A stretch of DNA of 64,000 nucleotides, from NCBI GenBank assembly GCA_021324265.1, contig JAJPJK010000002.1, positions 1 to 64,000 on the forward strand, read 5' to 3'. Position numbers and translations under genes: made by a program. The notes under the pieces were generated by a model. That model ran no database searches and had not been told where the DNA came from. It worked only from the letters and a program-made list of their open reading frames with translations. This DNA comes from Thermoproteota archaeon (GTDB taxonomy: Archaea; Thermoproteota; Thermoprotei; Gearchaeales; Gearchaeaceae). Each line of letters begins with the position of its first letter. Within the stretch, counting starts at the first letter, position 1. Of this stretch, positions 1 through 10,402 are shown one piece after another.

Positions 1-2
1 CA

Positions 3-572
3 ATAAGAAAAGCTCCACCTAAGACCTTCAATGTTCATGTAAATGGCGTATTCAAGGATAAGGTAATTGGGCAAATACTAGGGAGGGAACCTGAACACAT
101 ATTACGAAGAACTGTTGAGACAACGCTAGCAGAGCTCATGGATGATTATACCAATCTTTGTTATCAATATGTAAAGCTCAAGTTCCAAATCATTAAAGTT
201 GAAGATAATGAAGCCTATGCTAAGTTCAAGGGATATGAGCTCACTAGGGATTACGTTAGGAGCCTCGTGAGACCGGGCAGTTCTGCGATCTATGCCATTT
301 ATGATGTAGTTACTAAAGATAATGTCGAATGCAGAATTCAGGCATTGGCTATAACTGCTAAGCGAATATCGCACTCTAAGGAAAGCCTCATAAGGAAAAG
401 GATATGGCAAGTATGCGAGGAAAAACTCTCTAACATGAGCCTAGACGACCTTGTTCAGTATGTTTGCTTGGGTAAGCTTTCTGCGGATATTTTGATAGAA
501 GCCAAAAAAATTTATCCACTAAAGAAGGTTGAAGTAATAAAGATCAAAATACTTACGCCTTATTTCACTTAG
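3..572 (+). CDS. rps3ae: Ribosomal protein S3Ae (eS1), 5' truncated by window edge
   Basis: Frame is open from position 3 (IRKAPPKTFNVHVNGVFKDKVIGQILGREPEHILRRTVETTLAEL...ELTRDYVRSLVRPGSSAIYAIYDVVTKD...), typical of S3Ae. Confidence 0.93.
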   Translation: MRKAPPKTFNVHVNGVFKDKVIGQILGREPEHILRRTVETTLAELMDDYTNLCYQYVKLKFQIIKVEDNEAYAKFKGYELTRDYVRSLVRPGSSAIYAIYDVVTKDNVECRIQALAITAKRISHSKESLIRKRIWQVCEEKLSNMSLDDLVQYVCLGKLSADILIEAKKIYPLKKVEVIKIKILTPYFT

Positions 573-1758
573 CCGCGACGATCTTTATAACATCCCTGTG
601 CTTTAAAACATAATCTGCACCAATTCGCTGCTTCTTTCTTACATCTATTGCATAGATGAAATTATCTCCTAGCTCTGTATGTATAAGATAAGCTAGCTCT
701 CTTGCAGTTGTATTGTTTGGGACAAGGAATACATCAGGTAGCACGCGGCCTTCGTGATCTGTTAGCTTGTTTTGATCCTCCACAGGGAATACAGCAATAT
801 AATTCAAAAGCTTAAAATAACAAGTTTCTATCGCATCCTGTACACCTGTTGAACCAAATCTTTTGAGTACATTATTTCTGATATAGTTTAGCGCATTTCT
901 CTTTTTTTCATCGATGTCTTTCAGTATTTTGAAATCGTTAGCGCCTGGTAAGTATTCGATGATACTTTGTTCAGCAGCTTTGCGAAGCGCAAGCTCAGCT
1001 TCTGCTGAAGTAGGCACTATTATTCTATCCTTAAAAATTTCGCGCATCCTTTCCAGATTCTTCCACGATTCTGGTATATCGATTTTGTTGGCTGCAATGA
1101 GTATAGGCTTTGCCTCCATTATTAACATCCTTATAAAGTTTTTAGTATCCTCTGTATTCCATTGACTAGGTTTTTTCGATATTTTTTCCAGAACTTTGGC
1201 GATTTGTTTCCTCGTTATTGAAAATCCGCTCAATTTTCTTTCCATATAATCGAGAACTTTCGATTCATCTTCTTGTGCAAGCCTCTTCATGTCTTTTTCA
1301 AAATTTTCTTGAAAATGCGAGTAAATCCACATTGTAATCTCTTCATCGATGAATTTCACATCCTCAATTGGGTCATGCTGACCCGGTTTTATAATCCTCC
1401 CTTCTATATCAGTAGAGCCTGAAGCGTCAACGACATGAATAAGCGCATCACTTTTTCTCAGCTCATCTAAAAATTTGTTTCCCAATCCTCTCCCCTTCCA
1501 TGCCTCTGGAACCAAGCCAGCGACATCAAGCACCTCTATAGGAACAAACCTTGTGCCATTAATACATGTTGAATTTCTAGGATTGTCTTTTACTTTAAAT
1601 TCTTCGCAAACACATTTCACTCTAACATATGCAATACCCTTGTTAGGTTCGATAGTTGTGAATGGAAAAGGTGCGATTTTTACATTTTGCATAGTCAATG
1701 CGCTGAAGAATGTGCTCTTCCCAGCATTTGGCTTCCCTATGATTCCTATGATCGGCAA
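565..1758 (-). CDS. OBG-family GTPase/ATPase (YchF-like, archaeal type with C-terminal TGS)
   Basis: GIIGKPNAGKSTFFSALT P-loop, DVAGLVPEAWKGRGLGNKFLDELRKSDALIHVVDASG, NKIDIPE; TGS-like C-terminus. A TTG start near 1758 (LPIIGIIGKPN) is preferred over the listed 1827 to avoid overlap with the divergent ABC gene. Confidence 0.88.
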   Translation of the reverse strand: MPIIGIIGKPNAGKSTFFSALTMQNVKIAPFPFTTIEPNKGIAYVRVKCVCEEFKVKDNPRNSTCINGTRFVPIEVLDVAGLVPEAWKGRGLGNKFLDELRKSDALIHVVDASGSTDIEGRIIKPGQHDPIEDVKFIDEEITMWIYSHFQENFEKDMKRLAQEDESKVLDYMERKLSGFSITRKQIAKVLEKISKKPSQWNTEDTKNFIRMLIMEAKPILIAANKIDIPESWKNLERMREIFKDRIIVPTSAEAELALRKAAEQSIIEYLPGANDFKILKDIDEKKRNALNYIRNNVLKRFGSTGVQDAIETCYFKLLNYIAVFPVEDQNKLTDHEGRVLPDVFLVPNNTTARELAYLIHTELGDNFIYAIDVRKKQRIGADYVLKHRDVIKIVAAK

Positions 1759-1801
1759 TTCAAGTAATAATGTTTTAATCGTTTTAAACGTCTTTTTCTC
1801 T

Positions 1802-2497
1802 ATGGTTGAAATCCTGAAGCTTATCAATGTTCATAAAATATACAGAACTGGGGATTTTGAGATTCACGCCTTGAAGGGGATAAATTTAAGCGTAGATAAA
1901 GGAGAATTCCTAACCATTACTGGTCCTTCTGGATCTGGTAAAACAACGTTACTTAATCTTATCGCTGGACTCGATAAGCCTACAATAGGTGAAGTTTATT
2001 TTAAGAATTTTTTGTTGAACAACATGAGTGATGATGAGCTCGCTTATTTGAGACTGAATGAAATTGGCTTTATTTTCCAGTCCTTTAATTTAGTGCCGTG
2101 GCTGACTGCTTTGGAGAACGTTATGCTTCCAATGCTTATCGCAGGTAAGAGCAGAGAGGAAAGAAAGTCTAGGGGCATAGAACTATTAAACCTTGTGGGC
2201 CTTGAAGAAAGAATGGATCATAAACCTATTGAGCTCAGTGGCGGCGAGCAACAAAGAGTTGCCATTGCAAGAGCGCTTGCTAATAATCCATCCATCATAC
2301 TTGCTGATGAGCCTACTGGAAATCTTGACTCAAAAAGTGGAAAGATGGTATTGGATCTTCTTAATGAAATATCCAGAAAAAAAGAAGTCACTGTAATACT
2401 TGTTACGCATGATCTAGAGCTAGCTAAAAGTTCAAGGAAGATATTGAGGATGCGAGATGGAACATTATTAGAGGATTCATGGAAAACCGAATCTTAG
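1802..2497 (+). CDS. ABC transporter ATP-binding protein, LolD/MacB/FtsE-like
   Basis: GPSGSGKTTLLNLIAG Walker A, FIFQSFNLVPWLTALENV Q-loop, LSGGEQQRVAIARAL signature, IILADEPTGNLDSKSG Walker B. Start trimmed to ATG 1802 within the listed 1475 ORF. Confidence 0.93.
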   Translation: MVEILKLINVHKIYRTGDFEIHALKGINLSVDKGEFLTITGPSGSGKTTLLNLIAGLDKPTIGEVYFKNFLLNNMSDDELAYLRLNEIGFIFQSFNLVPWLTALENVMLPMLIAGKSREERKSRGIELLNLVGLEERMDHKPIELSGGEQQRVAIARALANNPSIILADEPTGNLDSKSGKMVLDLLNEISRKKEVTVILVTHDLELAKSSRKILRMRDGTLLEDSWKTES

Positions 2498-2546
2498 AGA
2501 AACTTTAAAATTTAAATTCTAATACTTCATCTTCTTTTCAACGAAA

Positions 2547-5500
2547 ATGGGTAAAATAGCTAGTAAGATTGCTGTAGTGATTGCAATAGCTCTAATAGCT
2601 ACCTTCATAGTGCAAATAGTATTGCCTGTTGCTTATGCAAGTACCAATTCAAGTCTGAGCGGTTCAATGAAAGCTTCGCCGTTTCCGAATGTTATGCCGA
2701 AGTCTGCAGATCTCCCAATACTATCGACATTACCGAATGGAAAAGTAGACCCAGAGGTATATAAGCAAATAAACAATGGCGCTACAAGCATTGATGCAAT
2801 AATTTATGTTGACTGGAGTAAGAGGAATGATCTATTGCAAAGGTTGCCTCCTGGTTCAACATTATTGCCACATGCAAGCGATATCATGAAATTCTTACCA
2901 CTTATAATGGTGAATTTACCGGCTAACAAACAAGTGATTGATAACCTTGCTGCACTTCCTTATGTGAAGATGATAACTATAAATGCCAAGTTCAATGTAA
3001 GAGATGCACTACAGTTTATAGATCCAAGGCAAGACGCTGAAAACTGGAAATCAGGGTTGTATGGTCAATATCAGCAAGCAAATGCTTACTACGAGAATTT
3101 AGCAAACGTAGCCAACGAGACAGGTGTCGAGGCGCTATGGAAGATGGGTATTACTGGAAAGGGAGTTTTAATAGGCATCCTCGATACTGCAATTAATCCA
3201 AGGCATCCAGATTTCTTCTTCCCTAATGGTACTAGCAAAATAGTTTACACATATAGTCCCTATAGCTTGGAGGATGCATATTCTAACTACATTGATATGT
3301 TATTTTATGCCGGCCATGGTACGCATGTTACGTCTATAGCTGCAGGTTCAGGAGTAGGTTCTGGACAAGGCTGGTATTACAATCCTAGTCTCGGTGCATA
3401 TGTAAGGGCAAGCATTGCACCTGGTTTAGAAAAAGGTATGGCCCCTGATGCAAAGATTGCTTTCTTCAAAATATTTTCAACGTATTCTCCAGAATTTGAT
3501 CTTGCAGATTTAGTTGCAGCGATAGTTCAAGCCGTAAAGGTTGGGGTAGATGTCATAAGTGCTAGCTGGGATTTCATTATTTATGATGCATACACTCAGG
3601 CAATAATCTATACTGTCGTTGCATGGGTGATTCAGAACGGTATAGTTTGGGTTAATGCTGCAGGCAACTATGGTCCTGGCTATACGACTTTAGGCTGGCC
3701 GGCAGCTCAGGAAAGCGTTATTACTGTAGGAGCTACATATCCTTCAAACTACGCTACAACTGTAAATCAACAAAAGGTAGTATACTTCTCGAGCAGAGGT
3801 CCAACATATCCTTCCAACTCATTCTTCCAGAACGGTGCTGATATATTGCCCACTATGGGTCCATTGAGTGCAGGTAGAACAAAGCCAGACGTTGTTGCTC
3901 CAGGTGTATCTATAATGGCAGCTAATGCAGGCTTCGAATATCCAGTGCCAGATAGTACAACTACAAATCCTGATGAAATAATGTTTGGAACCAAGTATAA
4001 GGCATTGTCTGGTACATCAATGGCGACACCAGTTGTTTCTGGTATAGTAGCTTTGCTGCTTCAAGCCTTCCCTGGTGCAACGCCAGCTGCAATAAAGGCA
4101 GCATTAGTAAAGGGTGCTGTACCTACTTCAACTGTTTTAGGTGTAACAGATCCAAACATCGAAGGTGCTGGACTTGTAAATGCTTTGAATGCTTATAATA
4201 TACTTAAGAATGCTCCAAGCACGCCCAATAAGATAAATCCACCATATTATGCAGAGAGTTCTAAATTAATGCCTAACGATTATAAGCAGATATTTGCCGG
4301 GGTTAAAATACTCGTTGATGACATAACTGCAACAAGCACCTATTCTCAAGAGCTTGGTCTAAGGAGCATTTCGCCTCTGTATGCATATGATAATTTCTTA
4401 AATGACTTGAAAGCTAGAGGAGCAACGATCGATTATCTTTCAAATGTTTTCAATTACGCATACGTTACACAGCAAGTTAATCAGGTTGTTGAAAGTCCAC
4501 ATCCTTATCAGCCTCTAACAAATGAATTTTATCATATATATTATCCTGGCGCAGTAAGCATAACATTGAACTTTACGCAGATAGGACTAGGGCCTGATGC
4601 TACCCTAGAAGTATTTAGTTGGGATTATGTTTCTCAAATTTTGATAGGTCCAGGACCATTTTCAGCCACTAATTTGATAGTACCTGTACCCGGACCAGGA
4701 GCTCATATAAGGCTAATTACAGGACAAGCGATTGATTATGGTTTCAAGGTCGGTTATTATGATGTAACATTGATCAAACCACAACCTACATTCATTCCTT
4801 CATTAAAGAAGGAAATAACTAACAAGTATTATTGGCTAAACGCAACTAATGGATATACAAATAATGTATTTACACTTACACAACCATTAAATGTACCTAA
4901 CTATCCTGATAATTCACCTTTGAACGAAGTTGGATTCTTCAATATAACATATGATGAACTTTTGAATATTACAGGTATTAGAAATGTAATAAGTGATTGT
5001 TATATTCCATATTTAGCTAAAGGGTCTTTTATATTGTACGATCTCTGGTTACCTGTTGCAAGTTTCGGTTTTGAATTCAAAAATGATACTTTGACAGTGA
5101 ATGCAACCCTCATAGATATAACAACTAATACATTAATTCCAAATGTTAAACTGAATGTAACAGTATATAGTGCATTGTTTAGAAGCAATAATTCAGCTGT
5201 ACCTGTTGGAACTCCTGTTGATGTAGTGGCGCAGGATACATATCCAGCTCTCTTCAATGGTGGCAGTGCGATTTATGGCCCTGCAATGAATTTAACTGGA
5301 ACGCAAGGGCCAGTTTGGATAAGGTTGAATACAACATTAAGTCCAAACTATAGAATCTTTGTCAACGCAACGAATCCTGTCGTATTTACCCTCAAAACGA
5401 ATGGAAACAATAAAGGTGGTTCAGGCATAAATGCACCATATGTAGCGCTAGGCAGCAACGCTTTCTATAAACCAAGTGATAATCCAGCGTTAAATGATGT

Positions 5501-8500
5501 ATCTTACTTTGATCTCGTTTTGTTCGATTTCGGCCCTCAAACACTAACAAAGCCCAATGCAGAGTTCTTTGCACAGTATGATTTTGTGTTTATACTAACG
5601 CCTTGGTATGTGGATAACGACTGGATAAATGCAACAGAACTCAAAAAGTATGTCGATAACTATTTCGGTCATGTATTGTTCGTTGGTGGGTATATACCAA
5701 GATATAGTTTCTTCTTCCCTGAGACAATGGACGAGGCATCATATATGTTGCCAATGGGATCTGAAGTGGGCACCGGTGTGAAAATGAACAACTACACGTT
5801 ACCATTCGGTATAGACTGGGTAGGTAGAACAATAGGCGGTTCAGCGAATATATTGGTAAGTAATCCAGTATTTGCTCCTTGGGAAGATCCGACTGGAGCT
5901 TTGCAAGATCCAAGCATATACTTAGGTCATGAAATAATGAGCATGCGTATAAACGCGACAAGCTATAAGGCTCACACTGCAATATGGGCTAGAGATCCAG
6001 TATATCCTGCAATAGCGTTCTACACACCTGTAGGGCAAAACTGCTCGAGTGCCTTATTCATAAGCGATCCATTCGTATTATCTGATGAATCATACATGAG
6101 CGACAGCTTCCCGTTCCATGAGTGGTTCGCTTTGAGATCAGTTGCACTAATGCTCAATCCACATGCACCATATCCATATGTACAGCTAGTTAACAATTAC
6201 TTCTACCCAATAGGCGGTATAGACCCTGCAGACCAATTACTTTCAGTGCAAGTATCAGTATTCTACAACAAAATTGCTGTAAACTCTACTGTATGGACAA
6301 TTAACTTTACCTTCTCGAACTTATTGCCATACGCTGTAGCATTGAACGTTACTCTTAAGATATTAAGTAATTCAACGATCGCTGGATTGAAGCCCGTAGC
6401 TGGGCTTCCAATGGATTATGTAACGCTCACTTTACCTGCAGCTACAAGGAATTCAACAACTGGTGAGCTAATGCCTTCAAGTGCAACTGTAGCTTTAGGA
6501 GGCTTAGTGTACACAAAGCCGCTATCTACATCATTTGTTCCATTCACCTACTATCCTAACTACAATGCATTATGGGGCACTTTCGAGTTTATTGCCAATG
6601 TCTATGCGAATTTCACAGATACTGGAATGATCGATATGAGCACTCCAAGATATACAGCCACGAGTTTTGTAAATATACTGAATAAGGCTCCAAGACAAGG
6701 ACCTTTGCCACTTGTTGGTGCATCTGAACCTTCAAGCTTCGATAGCTATACTGCAAACCTAATTGCAAAGTATCCTCTTGACTGGAAGTATGTGAACGTT
6801 ACTGTTGAATATCCAGCGCTTAACGTTACACAATTGACTGCCAAGCTAACTGGAAACGTAACCAACGTGGCTCAATTCTTCGCTACTTCAGAATCTGGAA
6901 TTACATTCCTAGGCAACACAATGAATATAACTCCTGAGAGCGTTCCATTCTGGCCGTTCAGCATTGTTAAGTATATATTCTTCTCACTGGTTGTTCCTGA
7001 TGGATACTATGCTTCAATGCCTCATACTGGGCATTATTTTGCACCAGTATTAGTATTCATAATGCCCGGTTTAGCAAGCGGAACATACACTGGCACGCTT
7101 GAACTAACGGATCCTCAAGGCAACGTAGTAGCAACTACACAAATAACTATAACAGTTAATACAAGTCCAATAGCAAGCGTTGTATGGGACGATGGTCTCT
7201 ATGCAGATAATAGGCCTGCGGTATCTGATAGTTCATTATATGGAGGTCAAGGCGTTAGTGTCTTTGTAAATCATGACTGGCCAATGCTACCATGGGTAAA
7301 TGCTTTTGAAGCATGGAGAGATGTTGCCAAGATACTGAATGTCAATCTCAAACCTACTGGTGCTTTAACTGCAGCTTTAGCTGTATATGGTGCAGGCTTG
7401 ATTCAGAGCAATCCTGTATATCTAAGGGATACCGTGCTTAAAGAAATGCTCAATTCAACCTTCTCTAGTATGCAAGGCTATATGCTCATGGAGAATTATT
7501 ACTTCAATCCTAACGGCTACATATATTTAACGCCAGGCAATCCTGAGGTATCTCTAACAGCAAATCAGACTCTAATGAAGATATTGGGTGTTAACAAGGG
7601 TTCATTGATAGTTATATCTCAGTTTGGTACTGCTAATGCAACTAACCCCGTATCTGGCATGCCCAATCCATACAATATGAACTGGTTGCTAAGTGCTGTT
7701 GGTTCAAGGTTGGTATTCCCAACCGGCGATGGCACAAGTGCAGCTAAGGGTGTAATGCCGGTAGCAAGTGGTGCTGTACCCAATGCTCCTCTTGTCGCAG
7801 GATTTGCAACTAGAATGTTACCTGCAGGTATTCCATACAATACCATCGATCTATACTATAACAATGCGTACTTCTTCTTCTATAACGATGAGACAAATAG
7901 GAAGCTATTCGTCAATGTGACAAGTGGCTCACTTGAAAGTGTTGCGCAGTTCTATGTTGAAAATGAACCTATTCCGTATGTCTATAATCCAGCCTTTGGT
8001 CTAGTTGTTCCAATGCCTGATTACGGTGCATATCAAACAGTTCCAGGTAGATGGGGCGCTGTTCTTGCGCTCGATACACAATTAAGCAATGCAAACTATG
8101 CAGGCGGTAATGTAATCGCCTTTGGTGAATATTCATGGTTCAGTAATTACTACTACCAGTATCGCTACACTCACTATGGTTCAATACCAGGAAGGACAGA
8201 TGCATATCTTAGTGGCGCAGTATGGAGCTTCAATGCAGAAATATTCCTTAGAGCCATATTCCAGTTCGTAGGAGGCTTCTATACAAGTACGGTTCAAGGT
8301 CTAGCTGCTGCACAGACCTTACTGAATACATTACAAGATCTTGCCAATGCTGCAACCAATGCTGGTATGCAAGTACCTTCTACATTCTACACGCTAATAG
8401 GTGATGCTCAAAGCGCTATAACAACAGCTAATAGTAAATCCTTCGATGGAGATTATATTACAGCATCTCAGGCTGTTGCAAACGCTACTAACTATCTCAA

Positions 8501-9416
8501 TACAGCCAAAGACGCATTGCTTTCAGCCTTAGAATCACAAGTAAATAGCGCAAAGAATGAAGCTGCAGGATTATTAGGCAATGCTACGAAATTGTTTGAT
8601 CTAACTGAAAGTTACGGTGTTGATCTAACACAAGCTAAAGCAGTACTTGCTAATGCAACAACATTATTCAATACCGCCAATGCTGTGTTCGCTAACTACA
8701 GCGCAGCAATGCCATCAACATGGGGCAATCTCGTTACTGCATATACAGGTTTCCTCAATGCTAAGGCTGTAGCAAGCAATGCTTTGCTGAGCACTGGAGA
8801 TGCTGCATTAACTGTTGCAACGAACTTAAGAGATCAGGCAAGCCAAGTAATTACAACAATAAACAACGAACTCAGCCAGCTTTCAAGTGCAGGCTTAGGT
8901 GTATCATCTGATACACAAGCAATGATTACTGCTATAACGAATAGTTATAACACTGGAGTGTCTGAGCTCAACATGTTCAACTCATCTGACGTGATGACTT
9001 ACAGCCATGCACTTAATGCGATAGTAGCCTTCAGAAATGTCTTAGGTAACAAAACAGAAGTACTCAACGCCATATTGAGCGACGCTAAGCTCGCTGTTGA
9101 GGCAAATCTCGCTAACTTGAGATCTGCTATAGGCCAAGTTAGAGCAGTACCTCATGATGAAAAGACTGTTGCAGGTATCGATGCGTTGGTGCCATATCTC
9201 GAAGCAAGGATACAAAGTGCTAAATCTATAAGCGATCTAGTAAGTATAAACAGCCAGATATCCAGCTACATAACACAAGTTCAGAATGCAGTTACAACGC
9301 CTACAACAACTGTTCCAATACTTACAATAGCGATAATAGTAATACTGGTGATAATACTAATATTTGCTCTAGTATACGCTGCAACGAGAAGGAGAGCAAG
9401 CGTAGCTGTATTTTAA
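2547..9416 (+). CDS. Giant secreted, membrane-anchored subtilisin-like (S8) serine protease, 2289 aa
   Basis: N-terminal signal peptide; triad contexts GILDTAINPRHPDF (D), GHGTHVTSIAAGSG (H), LSGTSMATPVVSGIVALLLQAFP (S), oxyanion NAAGNYG; long extracellular region, Ala-rich helical C-terminal stalk and final TM helix (VPILTIAIIVILVIILIFALVYAATRRR). Confidence 0.95.
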   Translation: MGKIASKIAVVIAIALIATFIVQIVLPVAYASTNSSLSGSMKASPFPNVMPKSADLPILSTLPNGKVDPEVYKQINNGATSIDAIIYVDWSKRNDLLQRLPPGSTLLPHASDIMKFLPLIMVNLPANKQVIDNLAALPYVKMITINAKFNVRDALQFIDPRQDAENWKSGLYGQYQQANAYYENLANVANETGVEALWKMGITGKGVLIGILDTAINPRHPDFFFPNGTSKIVYTYSPYSLEDAYSNYIDMLFYAGHGTHVTSIAAGSGVGSGQGWYYNPSLGAYVRASIAPGLEKGMAPDAKIAFFKIFSTYSPEFDLADLVAAIVQAVKVGVDVISASWDFIIYDAYTQAIIYTVVAWVIQNGIVWVNAAGNYGPGYTTLGWPAAQESVITVGATYPSNYATTVNQQKVVYFSSRGPTYPSNSFFQNGADILPTMGPLSAGRTKPDVVAPGVSIMAANAGFEYPVPDSTTTNPDEIMFGTKYKALSGTSMATPVVSGIVALLLQAFPGATPAAIKAALVKGAVPTSTVLGVTDPNIEGAGLVNALNAYNILKNAPSTPNKINPPYYAESSKLMPNDYKQIFAGVKILVDDITATSTYSQELGLRSISPLYAYDNFLNDLKARGATIDYLSNVFNYAYVTQQVNQVVESPHPYQPLTNEFYHIYYPGAVSITLNFTQIGLGPDATLEVFSWDYVSQILIGPGPFSATNLIVPVPGPGAHIRLITGQAIDYGFKVGYYDVTLIKPQPTFIPSLKKEITNKYYWLNATNGYTNNVFTLTQPLNVPNYPDNSPLNEVGFFNITYDELLNITGIRNVISDCYIPYLAKGSFILYDLWLPVASFGFEFKNDTLTVNATLIDITTNTLIPNVKLNVTVYSALFRSNNSAVPVGTPVDVVAQDTYPALFNGGSAIYGPAMNLTGTQGPVWIRLNTTLSPNYRIFVNATNPVVFTLKTNGNNKGGSGINAPYVALGSNAFYKPSDNPALNDVSYFDLVLFDFGPQTLTKPNAEFFAQYDFVFILTPWYVDNDWINATELKKYVDNYFGHVLFVGGYIPRYSFFFPETMDEASYMLPMGSEVGTGVKMNNYTLPFGIDWVGRTIGGSANILVSNPVFAPWEDPTGALQDPSIYLGHEIMSMRINATSYKAHTAIWARDPVYPAIAFYTPVGQNCSSALFISDPFVLSDESYMSDSFPFHEWFALRSVALMLNPHAPYPYVQLVNNYFYPIGGIDPADQLLSVQVSVFYNKIAVNSTVWTINFTFSNLLPYAVALNVTLKILSNSTIAGLKPVAGLPMDYVTLTLPAATRNSTTGELMPSSATVALGGLVYTKPLSTSFVPFTYYPNYNALWGTFEFIANVYANFTDTGMIDMSTPRYTATSFVNILNKAPRQGPLPLVGASEPSSFDSYTANLIAKYPLDWKYVNVTVEYPALNVTQLTAKLTGNVTNVAQFFATSESGITFLGNTMNITPESVPFWPFSIVKYIFFSLVVPDGYYASMPHTGHYFAPVLVFIMPGLASGTYTGTLELTDPQGNVVATTQITITVNTSPIASVVWDDGLYADNRPAVSDSSLYGGQGVSVFVNHDWPMLPWVNAFEAWRDVAKILNVNLKPTGALTAALAVYGAGLIQSNPVYLRDTVLKEMLNSTFSSMQGYMLMENYYFNPNGYIYLTPGNPEVSLTANQTLMKILGVNKGSLIVISQFGTANATNPVSGMPNPYNMNWLLSAVGSRLVFPTGDGTSAAKGVMPVASGAVPNAPLVAGFATRMLPAGIPYNTIDLYYNNAYFFFYNDETNRKLFVNVTSGSLESVAQFYVENEPIPYVYNPAFGLVVPMPDYGAYQTVPGRWGAVLALDTQLSNANYAGGNVIAFGEYSWFSNYYYQYRYTHYGSIPGRTDAYLSGAVWSFNAEIFLRAIFQFVGGFYTSTVQGLAAAQTLLNTLQDLANAATNAGMQVPSTFYTLIGDAQSAITTANSKSFDGDYITASQAVANATNYLNTAKDALLSALESQVNSAKNEAAGLLGNATKLFDLTESYGVDLTQAKAVLANATTLFNTANAVFANYSAAMPSTWGNLVTAYTGFLNAKAVASNALLSTGDAALTVATNLRDQASQVITTINNELSQLSSAGLGVSSDTQAMITAITNSYNTGVSELNMFNSSDVMTYSHALNAIVAFRNVLGNKTEVLNAILSDAKLAVEANLANLRSAIGQVRAVPHDEKTVAGIDALVPYLEARIQSAKSISDLVSINSQISSYITQVQNAVTTPTTTVPILTIAIIVILVIILIFALVYAATRRRASVAVF

Positions 9417-9417
9417 A

Positions 9418-9443
9418 CCTTTTTAATTAATTTCCTTTTTTTA
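9418..9443 (+). terminator. T-rich probable archaeal terminator downstream of the protease gene
   Basis: ctttttaattaatttccttttttta directly after the stop at 9416. Confidence 0.35.
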
Positions 9444-9447
9444 TCTT

Positions 9448-10389
9448 ATGTTTAGAATTTTGATTAGCGATCCCATTTCATCTTCTTGTATTGATGGATT
9501 GAAGAATGAGGGCTTTGAAGTTATTTATAGGCCTGATATTTCAAAGGAGGAACTTTTAAGAGAAATAGTTGATGTACATGCATTAGTTGTTCGAGGTAGG
9601 ACGAAAGTCGATTCAAAGCTCTTGGAATCAGCGAAAGAGCTGAAAATTATTGTTCGTGCCGGTGTTGGCTTAGATAATATCGATCTAAACAATGCAACTT
9701 CTAGAGGTATTACAGTAGTCAATACTCCTGAAGCGGTAACGGGTGCTGTAGCTGAGCTTACTCTAGCACTTGTTCTTGGTTTGTTGCGAAAAATATACAT
9801 CGGCTACGAGTCCTTGAAAAGGGGAGAATGGGTAAAGAGCAAGCTCATTGGAAGCGAGTTGCGCTTTAAAACTGTAGGTGTTTTAGGTTTGGGAAGGATC
9901 GGTGCAGAAGTTGCTAAAAAGTTCAAGGCATTGGGATGCAGAGTTATAGCCTATAACAGAAGCGATAAAAGTGAGCTAGCAAAAAATTTGGGAATAGAGT
10001 TCACACGAGATCTGGATTATTTTCTAAATAGCTTAGATATTTTAACCATTCATCTTTCGCTCAATGATGAGACATTTCATTTTCTAAATGAAAAAAGACT
10101 TAGGAAATTAAAGAAAGGCGCTATAGTTGTAAATACTTCAAGGGGTGCGATAATCGATGAAAGAGCTCTACTACTTTTGCTGAAAGAAGGACATATTAGC
10201 GGCGCAGCATTGGATGTTTTCGAATTCGAACCGCCAAGTAGTGAAGTGGAGAAGGAATTATTATCTATGGAGAATGTCCTCGCTACTCCTCATATAGGTG
10301 CGCAGACGCGTGAAGCGATGGAAGAAGAAGCTAAAGAGGTTGTTCGTATAATAAAAGATTTCTTCAAGAAGATTAAAATAGGGGAATAG
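9448..10389 (+). CDS. serA: D-3-phosphoglycerate dehydrogenase family 2-hydroxyacid dehydrogenase
   Basis: VGVLGLGRIGAEVAKKFKALGCRV NAD-binding motif; NTSRGAIIDERAL; TPHIGAQT. Confidence 0.9.
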   Translation: MFRILISDPISSSCIDGLKNEGFEVIYRPDISKEELLREIVDVHALVVRGRTKVDSKLLESAKELKIIVRAGVGLDNIDLNNATSRGITVVNTPEAVTGAVAELTLALVLGLLRKIYIGYESLKRGEWVKSKLIGSELRFKTVGVLGLGRIGAEVAKKFKALGCRVIAYNRSDKSELAKNLGIEFTRDLDYFLNSLDILTIHLSLNDETFHFLNEKRLRKLKKGAIVVNTSRGAIIDERALLLLLKEGHISGAALDVFEFEPPSSEVEKELLSMENVLATPHIGAQTREAMEEEAKEVVRIIKDFFKKIKIGE

Positions 10390-10402
10390 TTAAGTTTAGA
10401 TA

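Noticed and set aside
1475-1801. N-terminal extension of the ABC ATPase ORF
   Set aside because: It is antisense to the YchF-like P-loop region; the ATPase domain starts at ATG 1802.
3767-7846. Several minus-strand ORFs (75-113 aa) inside the giant protease gene
   Set aside because: Antisense to a clear long CDS, low-complexity translations, no recognisable motifs; expected by chance.
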